Shown: one piece after another, positions 18,275-25,534 of the stretch
Numbering within the stretch: the stretch's first letter is position 1
How the letters are laid out: each line of letters starts with the position of its first letter
Assembly (NCBI RefSeq): GCF_003345655.1
Contig: NZ_QQOH01000006.1
Coordinates: 62,001-126,000, forward strand
Direction of reading: 5' to 3'
DNA from: Motiliproteus coralliicola
GTDB taxonomy: Bacteria; Pseudomonadota; Gammaproteobacteria; Pseudomonadales; Balneatricaceae
DNA length: 64,000 nucleotides
Notes under the pieces: model-generated
Databases searched by the model: none
What the model saw: the letters and a program-made list of their open reading frames with translations, nothing else
What the model was told of the DNA's origin: nothing
Made by a program: the position numbers and the translations under genes

Positions 18275-18296
18275 TATTTCGATAAATCTAGAAATA
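18275..18296. promoter_or_regulatory. ArsR operator O2
   Basis: TATTTC-N10-GAAATA repeats the architecture of O1, ending 13 bases before the permease ATG. A further GGAAATAT half site lies between the two at about 18223-18230. Confidence 0.75.
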
Positions 18297-18309
18297 CGAG
18301 ATTATCACC

Positions 18310-19332
18310 ATGATTGAACAACTCACCGTCTACTTCCAACACCCCGAAACCCAACTGATGCTGCGCGAAAGCGGCTTGATGTTTTTGCAGCTGTTCACCG
18401 AACTGACCGGGTTGTTCCTGCTGATCAGCTTTGCCGTCTCGCTGATCAACCAGAAGCTGCCGGCAGAAAAGATCCAAGGCCTGCTGGGTGCCCGCCGCGG
18501 TCGCGGCTACCTGACCGCCGCCGGACTCGGCGCCGTCACCCCGTTCTGCAGCTGCTCCACTATCCCGATGCTGATCGGGCTGCTGAAAGCGCGCGCCGGT
18601 TTCGGCCCCACCATGACCTTTCTGTTTACCTCACCGTTGCTGAACCCGATCGTGATCGCGCTGTTTATTCCGGTGCTGGGCTGGCAACTGACCGCCTGGT
18701 ACGCGGTACTGGCGCTGGTGATCTCGATCGGTGCCGGGGCCCTGCTGCAACGCCTGGGCTTCGAGCGCTACATCAAGCAGCAACTGCTCAACAGCAACAG
18801 TGGCGGTAAATGCAGCAGCGGATCAGAAACCGATAGTGGCAAAACCGGTGGTTGCGGCGAAACCGCCTCAGAAACCCAAACCAGCTGCTGCGCCAGCTCA
18901 TCAAAGCCGGCGCCTAAGCCGAGCAAGTGGCGTGAAGCCTGGCAGGAGAGCTGGGAGCTGTTCCGCTCGATGTTTCCCTACATGCTGGTGGCGATGCTGA
19001 TCGGCGCCTTCGTCCACGGCTTCATCCCGGCCGAATACTTCGCCGAAGTGGCCAGCGCCGATAACCCGGCGGCAATCCCGACAGCGGCGCTGATCGGTAT
19101 CCCGCTCTATATCCGCGTGACCGCGCTGCTGCCGCTGGTGGCCCCGTTCGTTGCCAAGGGCGTCAGCCTGGGCGCCATTATCGCGCTGGTGATCGGCAGC
19201 GGCGGTGCCAGCCTGCCGGAGGTGATCCTGCTGAAGCGGTTGTTCTACTGGCCGCTGCTGGCCGCCTTCCTGCTGGTGATCTTCAGCATGGCGGTGATCG
19301 GTGGGTTCAGCTTTAACTGGATCGCCGGCTGA
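18310..19332 (+). CDS. ArsP-like permease (DUF318/YraQ family) with Cys-rich loop
   Basis: A 340-residue membrane protein with about eight helices. The family hallmark TPFCSCSTIP is at about residues 77-86, and the second-half counterpart (IPLYIRVTALLPL) is present. ArsP proteins export trivalent organoarsenicals such as methylarsenite, and other members of the family are uncharacterised. The central cytoplasmic loop (about 163-200) carries five extra cysteines, including a CC pair, in a Gly/Ser/Thr-rich stretch, which suggests metalloid capture before export. It is divergent from an ArsR repressor with paired operators. The substrate (As, Sb or organic arsenical) is inference. Confidence 0.83.
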   Translation: MIEQLTVYFQHPETQLMLRESGLMFLQLFTELTGLFLLISFAVSLINQKLPAEKIQGLLGARRGRGYLTAAGLGAVTPFCSCSTIPMLIGLLKARAGFGPTMTFLFTSPLLNPIVIALFIPVLGWQLTAWYAVLALVISIGAGALLQRLGFERYIKQQLLNSNSGGKCSSGSETDSGKTGGCGETASETQTSCCASSSKPAPKPSKWREAWQESWELFRSMFPYMLVAMLIGAFVHGFIPAEYFAEVASADNPAAIPTAALIGIPLYIRVTALLPLVAPFVAKGVSLGAIIALVIGSGGASLPEVILLKRLFYWPLLAAFLLVIFSMAVIGGFSFNWIAG

Positions 19333-19367
19333 GGGAGGGCCATTGCGCAGCGATGAGAAGCGCGGGG

Positions 19368-19658
19368 TTAGAGGTTTACTGCGTCGATGATGCCGTTCTG
19401 CTTCAGCACGCCATGGATCTTTCTGCTGCGCTTGGCCAAAGCATGAATATCTCCAAAACTGGGTATGTCGCCGGCATTGAGGCGGCATTCCCAGTCGCTC
19501 ACTTCCGTATCGAGAAACTCCATAAGTTTTTTAGAACAGCCCGTGCAGGGGCCCTGGCACAGAGTGGAGGTCGGGGTATCGAAGGGTACCTGGGTGCGGA
19601 TCTGGACAATCAGATCCTGCATCGCGGTTTGTAAACCGGGCTTAGGCGATCGTGTCAT
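19368..19658 (-). CDS. conserved small protein with Cys cluster, unknown function
   Basis: A 96-residue cytoplasmic protein. The ATG at 19658 is chosen because TGGAGC lies 6 bases before it. A longer reading from 19715 lacks a ribosome site. The centre has CQGPCTGCSKKL (about 33-44), a C-x3-C-x2-C cluster that could bind a metal or iron-sulfur centre, followed by a conserved acidic helix and a FGDIHALAKRSRKIHGVL helix. Similar short proteins occur in many gammaproteobacteria without assigned function. It converges on the ArsP-like gene. A link to metalloids is possible but unsupported. Confidence 0.7.
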   Translation of the reverse strand: MTRSPKPGLQTAMQDLIVQIRTQVPFDTPTSTLCQGPCTGCSKKLMEFLDTEVSDWECRLNAGDIPSFGDIHALAKRSRKIHGVLKQNGIIDAVNL

Positions 19659-19811
19659 AGCAGCTCCAGAAGGGTGAATCCGAAAGGCGATTTGCCGATG
19701 ACTGCGGCTCGACAACCAGGATCACTGATTGTCGGTGTGGCTATTCTGCCGATCTCAACCGATCGAATAAAGACAAGGCATTTGATATTACTTATCGAAA
19801 TTATCGATAGA

Positions 19812-20717
19812 TTAGCTATCAGAGCGGGCCGGAAGACTAGCGATCAGTTGCTCGCGCAACCAGCGGTGGGCCGGGCTGTCGTGGTATCGCTTGTGCCAAA
19901 CCAGATAGATATCCAGCGGCGGCGTCTCGAACGGTAACGGCCGCTGGGCGATACCTTCCAGATGATCTCCGCCAAGCAAGCTAGGCAGCGTCGCAATCAG
20001 GTCGGTGCCACGAATAAAATCCCAGATACCGGCAAAATTGGGCAAGGTCAGAAAGATATCGCGCTCCAGGCCGAGGGCAGCAATATCGGCATCGATCTGC
20101 ATCCGTTTCGTCCCAGACAAGCTGATCGCGACATGCTGTGCCTGCTGATAGGCCTGCGGTGAGGCCGGTGCAGTACGAACCCCAGGATCGAAATAGCAGG
20201 CGAAGTGATCGCTCAGCAGACGGCGCTGAATAATATCGGAGGCCTCAGGGGGATGGGGGGTCAGCATCAACTGGCAATGATCCTGACGAAGGCTTTCTGC
20301 ATCAGGCACCTGCGACGGTATAACACTGAAACTCAGGCCGGGAGCCTGGCGACGCACGCGTTTAAACAACCCTGGTAACAGATAATCCCGCTGATAATCG
20401 TTGGCCGCCAGGATAAAGTGCTGGCGGGCAGTTGCCGGATCGAAAAGGGATCGACTACCAAACTGGCGTAAGCTATCGAGGCTGCAACGCGCCGTTTCGG
20501 CTAACTCCAAGGCGGTACTGGTCGGTGCTATACCGCGACCGGCCCGAACAAACAGCGGGTCGCCGGTGATCTGGCGCAGCTTATCGAGGGTATGGCTGAC
20601 GTTCGATTGCGACGTCCCCAGACGAACGGCGGTACGGCTTATCGAACCCTCCTCCAGCACCAGCAGAAACAGTTGCAATGCCTTACCATCCAGTTGCAGG
20701 TAACCCGACTCACTCAT
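19812..20717 (-). CDS. LysR-type transcriptional regulator
   Basis: A 301-residue LysR regulator. The helix-turn-helix is at about 13-70 (GSISRTAVRLGTSQSNVSHTLDKLR), and the effector domain of NodD/LinR-like type starts at about 100. No adjacent divergent target gene is present: 500 bases of intergenic DNA and then the gene-cassette array lie upstream. Target and effector are unknown. Confidence 0.88.
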   Translation of the reverse strand: MSESGYLQLDGKALQLFLLVLEEGSISRTAVRLGTSQSNVSHTLDKLRQITGDPLFVRAGRGIAPTSTALELAETARCSLDSLRQFGSRSLFDPATARQHFILAANDYQRDYLLPGLFKRVRRQAPGLSFSVIPSQVPDAESLRQDHCQLMLTPHPPEASDIIQRRLLSDHFACYFDPGVRTAPASPQAYQQAQHVAISLSGTKRMQIDADIAALGLERDIFLTLPNFAGIWDFIRGTDLIATLPSLLGGDHLEGIAQRPLPFETPPLDIYLVWHKRYHDSPAHRWLREQLIASLPARSDS

Positions 20718-21165
20718 CGCTTCGCCTTATTCATCATCACACGCCCAGCCCACGCCTAAACATTGTGCCGACTGGTCCGATTTATGGCCAGTCAGAAGCC
20801 TGACGCCAGCTAGGTCAGGTACTCGATAACCCACGCTTTACCGATATTGGCCGGATGTTTTCTTTAACGGAAGACTATGAAAGACTTGAGCAATATCGGT
20901 AAGCCCTGATCGACCGCTTACCGTAGCGCCGAACGGTCATAGGCTCGGCAAGGGACTGCAACAATGGAGACGATGACATGCGCGAAATCCTCCCTGACGC
21001 TCTAGTTTCGACGAGCACATCCCTGCCCGTGAAGAAAGTATGGTCCAGCGTCCCTATTTTTCACCAATCGTTTGACAGATTGTCACAAAAACACAAACTA
21101 AACAGTTAGTTACAAAAACACAAAAGAAATCAAGCGCGGGATATATGGAATTCCCGTTAATAATT
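20718..21165. other. intergenic region with several hairpins, left of the cassette array
   Basis: About 450 bases without a convincing gene. They contain inverted repeats GACTGG/CCAGTC (20770-20793) and CCTGAC/GTCAGG (20799-20819), and a long-armed perfect pair TTACCGATATTG/CAATATCGGTAA (20838-20849 and 20891-20902) around 41 bases. Further right are TGACA-GAT-TGTCA (21073-21085) and AACTAA-ACAG-TTAGTT (21096-21111). The sequence becomes AT-rich from about 21060. No integron integrase gene or clear attI site is seen. Confidence 0.6.
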
Positions 21166-21205
21166 GTTATGAGGACGTAGCCCTCATAACCAGACTGTTA
21201 TGGCC
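21166..21205 (+). repeat. triple GTTATG/CATAAC boxes at left border of cassette array
   Basis: GTTATGAGG (21166-21174) is followed after 7 bases by its exact complement CCTCATAAC (21182-21190), and 6 bases later by GTTATGGCC (21197-21205), the start box of cassette 1. Formally this is a cassette of 31 bases with a minimal attC and no gene. It is most simply a remnant of a cassette that lost its interior. Confidence 0.6.
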
Positions 21206-21225
21206 AAATAAATTGAGTACATACT

Positions 21226-22740
21226 ATGTCCGGTTTTACCGATGAAGAAATGTTTCTAAATAACTTAGGTGCTAACTCTTTTTTACGCTTTTGGAGTTGG
21301 CCGAATCTATTTAGGGATCAGGGAGATAGTAATAGTGGCGGTGATGGAAAAGAGATATGTGACCTGACGGTTGTATTTGAAGAAAACGTGTTGCTTTTTA
21401 GTGATAAACGAATTGAATTTAATAAGGAAAAAGATGTAGATGTTGCATGGTCTCGTTGGGCGAGAAAAGCAATAGGAGATTCAGTAAAACAAATTAATGG
21501 AGCTAGAAGGTGGCTTGAAAAACATCCTGACAGGGTATTTGTAGATAAAAAGTGCAAATATAAAATTCCAGTAAAAGTACCGGAAAAGAATGAAATTAAG
21601 TTTCATAATATAGTGGTATGTCATGGGATAGAAGAGGTTTTAGCTTCATTTAATAATGAGGCATCATTTATGTTCGACAATTCCATACACGGAAATACAC
21701 ATTGGAATAAAAATGAAACTACTCCGTTTTGTGTTGGACAAATATTTGAGGGAGATTTTGTACACGTTTTTAACGAATCGACAATAGAGCTAGTACTAAA
21801 AGAATTTAACACAACCAAAGATTTCACCCACTACCTGAGTCAGAGAGAGGAATTGTTAAGCTCTGATAAGCATATCAGAGTGTTGTCAGAGTCTGACATG
21901 ATTCAGCTCTACTACGAAAATTTTGATGAAGAAAAAGGTGGTAGATCTATATGGCCTAAGGAGCTTATTGAAGCTGATAGCGCTGTAATTGATATGGGAG
22001 GAATTCAGAGGTTATATGAAAACCCCTCATTTCTAGCCAAAAAACAAGAAGATAAAATTAGTTATTTCTGGGATGACTTGATAGAAAGTTTTTCATTTCA
22101 TGTTTTAAACGGTTCCGCCGAACATATAAGCTACGAGCATCCGATAGAAGCAGAACCAAGTATTAGGTTTATGGCGGCTACTAGCCGATTCGAGCGTCGT
22201 ATATTGGCGAATGCGTTCAAAGATTTCTATGAAAAGGCAATTCCTGGACAGAGAGGCACAAGGGTTTGCCTAGATCCTGCAAATCAGGAAAATGCATACG
22301 TATTTTGTCTGGTTCCTCGCCATCACAGTTTCCCTTCCATTGATGAATACAGGGAAGTTAGGAGAGGGATGATTCAAGACTATTGTGCAATTAACAAATA
22401 CCTTAATAGAAGAATAAAAAGCGTATTTGGTATTGCTTGCAAAACCAGAGAGGAAGGTCAATGGTTATCCCCAGAGTTTTTCAACGAGGGCCAGGACTTT
22501 GTATTGCTATACGGTGATGACTGGGAAGAAAATGACTATTTAGAAGCAAAGAAAATACATGACAAATATGTGTCTCATGGCCTATTGGTAGATCGAAGTG
22601 TGCATATGGAAACAATAAATGAGTTCCCTGAAGGGCATTCAGGATTTAGAAAAAAGATTGATTTTAAAGGAAAAGACCGAAATTCACCGTGTATCTGCGG
22701 TAGTGGTAAGAAGATAAAGAAGTGCTGCGGCCGGCCATAA
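21226..22740 (+). CDS. cassette 1: probable PD-(D/E)XK-type nuclease with C-terminal SEC-C motif
   Basis: A 504-residue protein. The N-terminal quarter contains ...CDLTVVFEENVLLFSDKR... (about 46-63), a pattern of Asp, hydrophobic strand and Asp-Lys that resembles the catalytic core of PD-(D/E)XK nucleases. This is a reading by eye. The middle has no recognised motif. The last 17 residues are SPCICGSGKKIKKCCGR, a perfect SEC-C zinc-binding motif as at the C-terminus of SecA. SEC-C tails occur on many accessory and defence-linked proteins. The gene is AT-rich and lies 29 bases inside the cassette, and its stop codon falls within the attC first box. A defence or DNA-processing role is inference. 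Confidence 0.8.
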   Translation: MSGFTDEEMFLNNLGANSFLRFWSWPNLFRDQGDSNSGGDGKEICDLTVVFEENVLLFSDKRIEFNKEKDVDVAWSRWARKAIGDSVKQINGARRWLEKHPDRVFVDKKCKYKIPVKVPEKNEIKFHNIVVCHGIEEVLASFNNEASFMFDNSIHGNTHWNKNETTPFCVGQIFEGDFVHVFNESTIELVLKEFNTTKDFTHYLSQREELLSSDKHIRVLSESDMIQLYYENFDEEKGGRSIWPKELIEADSAVIDMGGIQRLYENPSFLAKKQEDKISYFWDDLIESFSFHVLNGSAEHISYEHPIEAEPSIRFMAATSRFERRILANAFKDFYEKAIPGQRGTRVCLDPANQENAYVFCLVPRHHSFPSIDEYREVRRGMIQDYCAINKYLNRRIKSVFGIACKTREEGQWLSPEFFNEGQDFVLLYGDDWEENDYLEAKKIHDKYVSHGLLVDRSVHMETINEFPEGHSGFRKKIDFKGKDRNSPCICGSGKKIKKCCGRP

Positions 22741-22810
22741 CAATTAGCTTGAGAGGGACTTGATGTTCCCCCCCGGCTGTGCCGGACTCCACTGAACTAT
22801 TTCGTTGTAC
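22733..22810 (+). repeat. attC site 1 (end of cassette 1)
   Basis: The first box GGCCATAAC (22733-22741) is the complement of the start box of cassette 1. The final box is GTTGTAC (22804-22810) with the crossover between G22804 and T22805. Inside, TAGCTTGAGAGG pairs with CCACTGAACTA with one extra-helical base and two mismatches, and CCGGC-TGT-GCCGG forms the tip. This layout of paired boxes, an unpaired base and a variable tip is that of an attC hairpin. Confidence 0.82.
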
Positions 22811-22821
22811 GTAAGGATACT

Positions 22822-23604
22822 ATGAAGTACGAATATGCATTGAAAAAAAATGGCAGCGGTGAGTATGAACGTGTTTACCCAAGCTCTCTACATGATGCGG
22901 TATTTAGGGAATCACTAAAGAGTGAAATTTTGCTGGATAGTGAGAAGAAGGTTCGTCTTTATGCCAGATATAGAAAAGATGCTCCCCATTTTTATTCTCG
23001 TAGCGCTATCCGTAGGCGCCTAGCGTCAAAACCAAAGGATACGACAGCTCATGACAAAGAAATTAAGTCGCTTGTTACATTTGGCAATAACGCAGACCCT
23101 TTAACCATTGGGTATTATGATTTTCCGAATGAAGAAAAGGAGTTTCAGGAAACATATCGACTACGTGACTATGAATGGGATAGTGAATGTAGTTATGTAA
23201 TTGATAGAAACAATTATGTCCAATTTGATGTCTTAGGAAGATCGAAGAAAATTGGACTTAGAGAAAGACAGCCTTTAGTTGCGATAGAAGTAGTTGATAC
23301 CCATTTTCTTGACAAGAAGTCTTTTAACAAAATAAGGCAAATGACTAAATTCAACCCTTTGGTTGTAGTTATTTACTTCTTATTTGGAGGTGGAAAGCTA
23401 AATCATAAAAAATATACTCGTGGAAATGCAGCAAGATTAAGAGCAAATTTCTACATAGAAGATGGCTCGTTCTGGATTGGCAAATATAGATTGGAAGAAA
23501 AGCACTTCAGCAAGAAAATCAACTTCAGAGATGAAAATGATTATTATGATGCGGTTAGAGCCTTAGAAGTAAACGAGTATACTAGGCAAAACGTACAACA
23601 ATAA
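22822..23604 (+). CDS. cassette 2: unknown 260-residue protein
   Basis: A 260-residue basic, soluble protein I cannot assign. No signal peptide or membrane helix is present. The segment YVQFDVLGRSKK...PLVAIEVVDTHF (about 132-158) has an Asp on one strand and Glu-x-Val on the next, the spacing seen in some PD-(D/E)XK nucleases, but the evidence is weak. AAGGATACT precedes the ATG. The stop codon lies 3 bases past the attC first box, again as in typical cassettes. AT-rich composition contrasts with the chromosome. A role cannot be given. Confidence 0.78.
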   Translation: MKYEYALKKNGSGEYERVYPSSLHDAVFRESLKSEILLDSEKKVRLYARYRKDAPHFYSRSAIRRRLASKPKDTTAHDKEIKSLVTFGNNADPLTIGYYDFPNEEKEFQETYRLRDYEWDSECSYVIDRNNYVQFDVLGRSKKIGLRERQPLVAIEVVDTHFLDKKSFNKIRQMTKFNPLVVVIYFLFGGGKLNHKKYTRGNAARLRANFYIEDGSFWIGKYRLEEKHFSKKINFRDENDYYDAVRALEVNEYTRQNVQQ

Positions 23605-23648
23605 AATGCAGCGGACTCGTAAACTCGCCGCTGATTTTGGCGTTAGCG
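23592..23648 (+). repeat. attC site 2 (end of cassette 2)
   Basis: The first box CGTACAAC (23592-23599) is the exact complement of the start box GTTGTACG of cassette 2. The final box GTTAGCG begins at G23642, with the crossover before T23643. The interior is a clean attC hairpin: AAAAT-(G)-CAGCGG pairs with CCGCTG-ATTTT, with G23608 as the extra-helical base, around a 13-base tip. At 57 bases it is a short but complete attC. Confidence 0.88.
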
Positions 23649-23687
23649 ATACTGTATGGAAGCCCCGAGAGCAAAAGGAAATATTGG

Positions 23688-24017
23688 TTGGCCGCAAAGA
23701 TCTTCACAGGTTTTATTACTCTGCTGCTGGTTTTAGAAGCTATCGCAGCATCAGTCTGCGTACCAAAATATGAAAGTATCTTTACTGGTTTTGGTGCAAA
23801 GCTCCCCCTTTTCACTGAAGTCATCGTGGCTAGTACCTTTTGGATTTGGCTGCTCCCCTTAACTGCCTTGGGCATCATCTATCAGCGAATGCCTGAGGGT
23901 AAAAGCTACGTGCTCCCAGTGCTTTTTATCTTTGTCCTAGGCGTGCTATATCTACCCGCAGCACTTTATGGTCTCTATTTACCAGTCTGGGAATTAGCGG
24001 AGGCTCAAGCCCAATGA
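23688..24017 (+). CDS. cassette 3: small integral membrane protein
   Basis: A protein of about 109 residues with three predicted membrane helices (about 5-25, 46-66 and 72-98) and no recognised family. The start is uncertain: no ATG lies at the beginning of the frame. TTG at 23688 is preferred because AAAAGGAA lies 7 bases before it and it is inside the cassette. An upstream TTG at 23637 would start within attC2 and give 126 residues. The TGA stop overlaps the first base of the attC3 first box. Membrane proteins of this size are common in cassette arrays. Confidence 0.65.
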   Translation: MAAKIFTGFITLLLVLEAIAASVCVPKYESIFTGFGAKLPLFTEVIVASTFWIWLLPLTALGIIYQRMPEGKSYVLPVLFIFVLGVLYLPAALYGLYLPVWELAEAQAQ

Positions 24018-24025
24018 TCGCTAAC
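24017..24025 (+). repeat. attC site 3, first box only
   Basis: ATCGCTAAC is the exact complement of the cassette 3 start box GTTAGCGAT (23642-23650). No GTT core occurs in the following 78 bases up to the next gene, so the second half of this attC is lost or diverged. A hairpin GCCGGTC/GACTGGC (about 24066-24082) may be what remains of its tip. Confidence 0.7.
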
Positions 24026-24103
24026 AAGTGACTATGGTCCCTCGGCAACGAATAGCCCCGCTCCGCCGGTCTTAGACTGGCATCAAGCACCTAAGGAAAC
24101 CCT

Positions 24104-24466
24104 ATGCGACATCTCATTTTTCTCTCCTTACTAGCGCTTAGCAGCTTCGCCTTTTCCAATGAAGAGCTGCTTATTGAGAACCCAGATCAGGTGGCGCAGC
24201 TGAGTAACGTCCAAGCAAACCTGGATATTGTTTCTACTGCGGTCATGGCTTGTATTGAGTCTGGCAACGGACATTCAGACTGTCTGTGTCAAAACCAAAA
24301 GGCCATCATCCAGTTCAACACTAGTGTTGAAACACTTTTTCACAAGTACCCCGAACTAATAAACCATGATTTAGTCAGGTTCATGTCATCGGACGGTGAG
24401 TGGGTTACTCAGAGTCTTCAGGGGATTTCAAAACAAGCCGGTGCCGGCGTGCTATCTTGCAGTTAG
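24104..24466 (+). CDS. small secreted protein of unknown function
   Basis: A 120-residue protein with a signal peptide (RHLIFLSLLALSSFAFS, cleavage about residue 18). Four cysteines remain in the mature part (ACIESGNGHSDCLCQ and the C-terminal SCS), likely forming disulfides in the periplasm. AAGGAAA precedes the ATG by 6 bases. It lies just right of the last confirmed attC, on the same strand as the cassettes and without its own promoter, so it may be a former cassette gene whose attC has decayed. Confidence 0.7.
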   Translation: MRHLIFLSLLALSSFAFSNEELLIENPDQVAQLSNVQANLDIVSTAVMACIESGNGHSDCLCQNQKAIIQFNTSVETLFHKYPELINHDLVRFMSSDGEWVTQSLQGISKQAGAGVLSCS

Positions 24467-24549
24467 CAACGTGGTAAACCCTAGCCCTACAGCAGGCTTA
24501 GGGCTCCGTAGCCAAGCTTGCTCTGTCCCTTCAATGCCGTGTTATAGGT
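24461..24549 (+). repeat. possible degenerate attC-like segment
   Basis: The segment runs from the end of the preceding gene to CGTGTTATAGG, which looks like an attC final box. It contains a perfect AGCCCTA/TAGGGCT hairpin (24483-24489 and 24499-24505). However, the complementary start and first boxes that prove the other cassettes are not found for either neighbour, so this is only a candidate. Confidence 0.3.
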
Positions 24550-24550
24550 C

Positions 24551-25051
24551 ATGACTCCAATCACCTACCTTCAAGATATGTGGCAGCTTGCCATCGATGG
24601 CCAAACCCAAGGACTATGGTTCTGGATAACCCTCTATGCCTTTATCACCTGTACCTACTCGCTGATCTTTCAGTTCAGAACCAGAACCTGGCCGTCTACA
24701 ACCGGCGAGTTGGTTGCGCTTGGGGTTGAGAAGATCGGCGGTAAGGAGCCGGTGAGATCAAACCAGGAGTACCTGATTGAGTCTCTATACAGCTACCGCG
24801 TTGCCGATATGGAGTACGCAGGGAAACGAATTTCCCCCTGGATCTTTGTGGCCAGCCACAACCTCAAGGCGATTCTGGAAAAGCAGCTGTCATCGATCCA
24901 ACAACTGCCCGATGGCAAGGTTAAGGTTTTCTATAATCCGAACAACCCAAAGAAAAGTTACCTTATCGTCGCCAGCAAAACGGGCATCGCGATCACTTTT
25001 TTGATCAGCACCCTGCCGCTGGCTTTATATGTTTATAGCTACCATGGCTAG
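24551..25051 (+). CDS. DUF3592 membrane protein
   Basis: A 166-residue protein with a membrane helix at about 22-40 and another at about 142-162, framing an extracytoplasmic domain with the DUF3592 pattern (SLYSYRVADMEYAGKRIS ... VKVFYNPNNPKKSYL). The function of the family is unknown, and members are frequent on genomic islands and in cassettes. The ATG follows the attC-like GTTATAGG by a few bases and has no good ribosome site. Confidence 0.78.
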   Translation: MTPITYLQDMWQLAIDGQTQGLWFWITLYAFITCTYSLIFQFRTRTWPSTTGELVALGVEKIGGKEPVRSNQEYLIESLYSYRVADMEYAGKRISPWIFVASHNLKAILEKQLSSIQQLPDGKVKVFYNPNNPKKSYLIVASKTGIAITFLISTLPLALYVYSYHG

Positions 25052-25084
25052 AACAGGATTAACGAGTTAACCAAGCTGCCAACG

Positions 25085-25534
25085 ATGGACTGGATCACCG
25101 AAGCCAAGCGTTTGTTCCGAATGGAGAAGCCGGAACACTTCACCAACTATCGGCATTGTGAAGAGTGTGAGGAGCACGATCAGACCTTGATCGGTGCGAC
25201 GCTAGACAGCATTGGCCTGGAGGAGCTGGGCAACCCGGGCTGGGATCCCATCTGTTTCGCCACCAATGAGGGCAAGAAGTACTACATGCCGGCGTTGATT
25301 CGGCTCAGCCTCGAGACCCTCGATAACGACTTCTACTTTGCCCAGTTGCTGTTTCACCTCGAGTACGACGGCGAGAACAACGATCTGTTTCTATCCTGTA
25401 GCCCAGAGCAGCGCGCATTTATCGGTTCATTTATTGAGTTTTTCGTTCTGAATCACGCCGAGGCGCTGGAGCAGAACTACAGCGACAGCGAGGCGTTGAG
25501 GGCTTATGGAATTTGGTCAAAAACACCCGAGTAA
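25085..25534 (+). CDS. unknown soluble acidic protein (DUF6714-like)
   Basis: A 149-residue acidic protein with a conserved-looking N-terminal motif HCEECEEHD (about 22-30) and GNPGWDPICFATNEGKKYYMPAL (about 49-71). This resembles DUF6714-type proteins, though the match is from memory. No signal peptide. It starts 33 bases after the preceding gene on the same strand. Function unknown. Confidence 0.65.
   Translation: MDWITEAKRLFRMEKPEHFTNYRHCEECEEHDQTLIGATLDSIGLEELGNPGWDPICFATNEGKKYYMPALIRLSLETLDNDFYFAQLLFHLEYDGENNDLFLSCSPEQRAFIGSFIEFFVLNHAEALEQNYSDSEALRAYGIWSKTPE

Larger units (their letters stand above)
21198..24090 (+). mobile_element. integron gene-cassette array without integrase (CALIN)
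   Basis: Three same-strand cassettes are seen: 21198-22804, 22805-23642 and 23643 to about 24090. The start box of each cassette (GTTATGGCC, GTTGTACG, GTTAGCGAT) is exactly complementary to the first box of the attC at its own 3' end (GGCCATAAC, CGTACAAC, ATCGCTAAC). Recombination cuts between G and TT and a free circular cassette restores a full attC, so this matching is expected only for real cassettes. Each gene is promoterless, and its stop codon lies in, next to or just past that attC's first box. The cassettes are AT-richer than the flanks. No intI lies in the window. The right border is degraded: attC3 has no partner box. Confidence 0.85.

Noticed and set aside
21083-21124. Repeated ACAAAAACACAAA units resembling CRISPR-type repeats
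   Set aside because: Only two short copies of low-complexity sequence 28 bases apart, no spacers and no cas genes.
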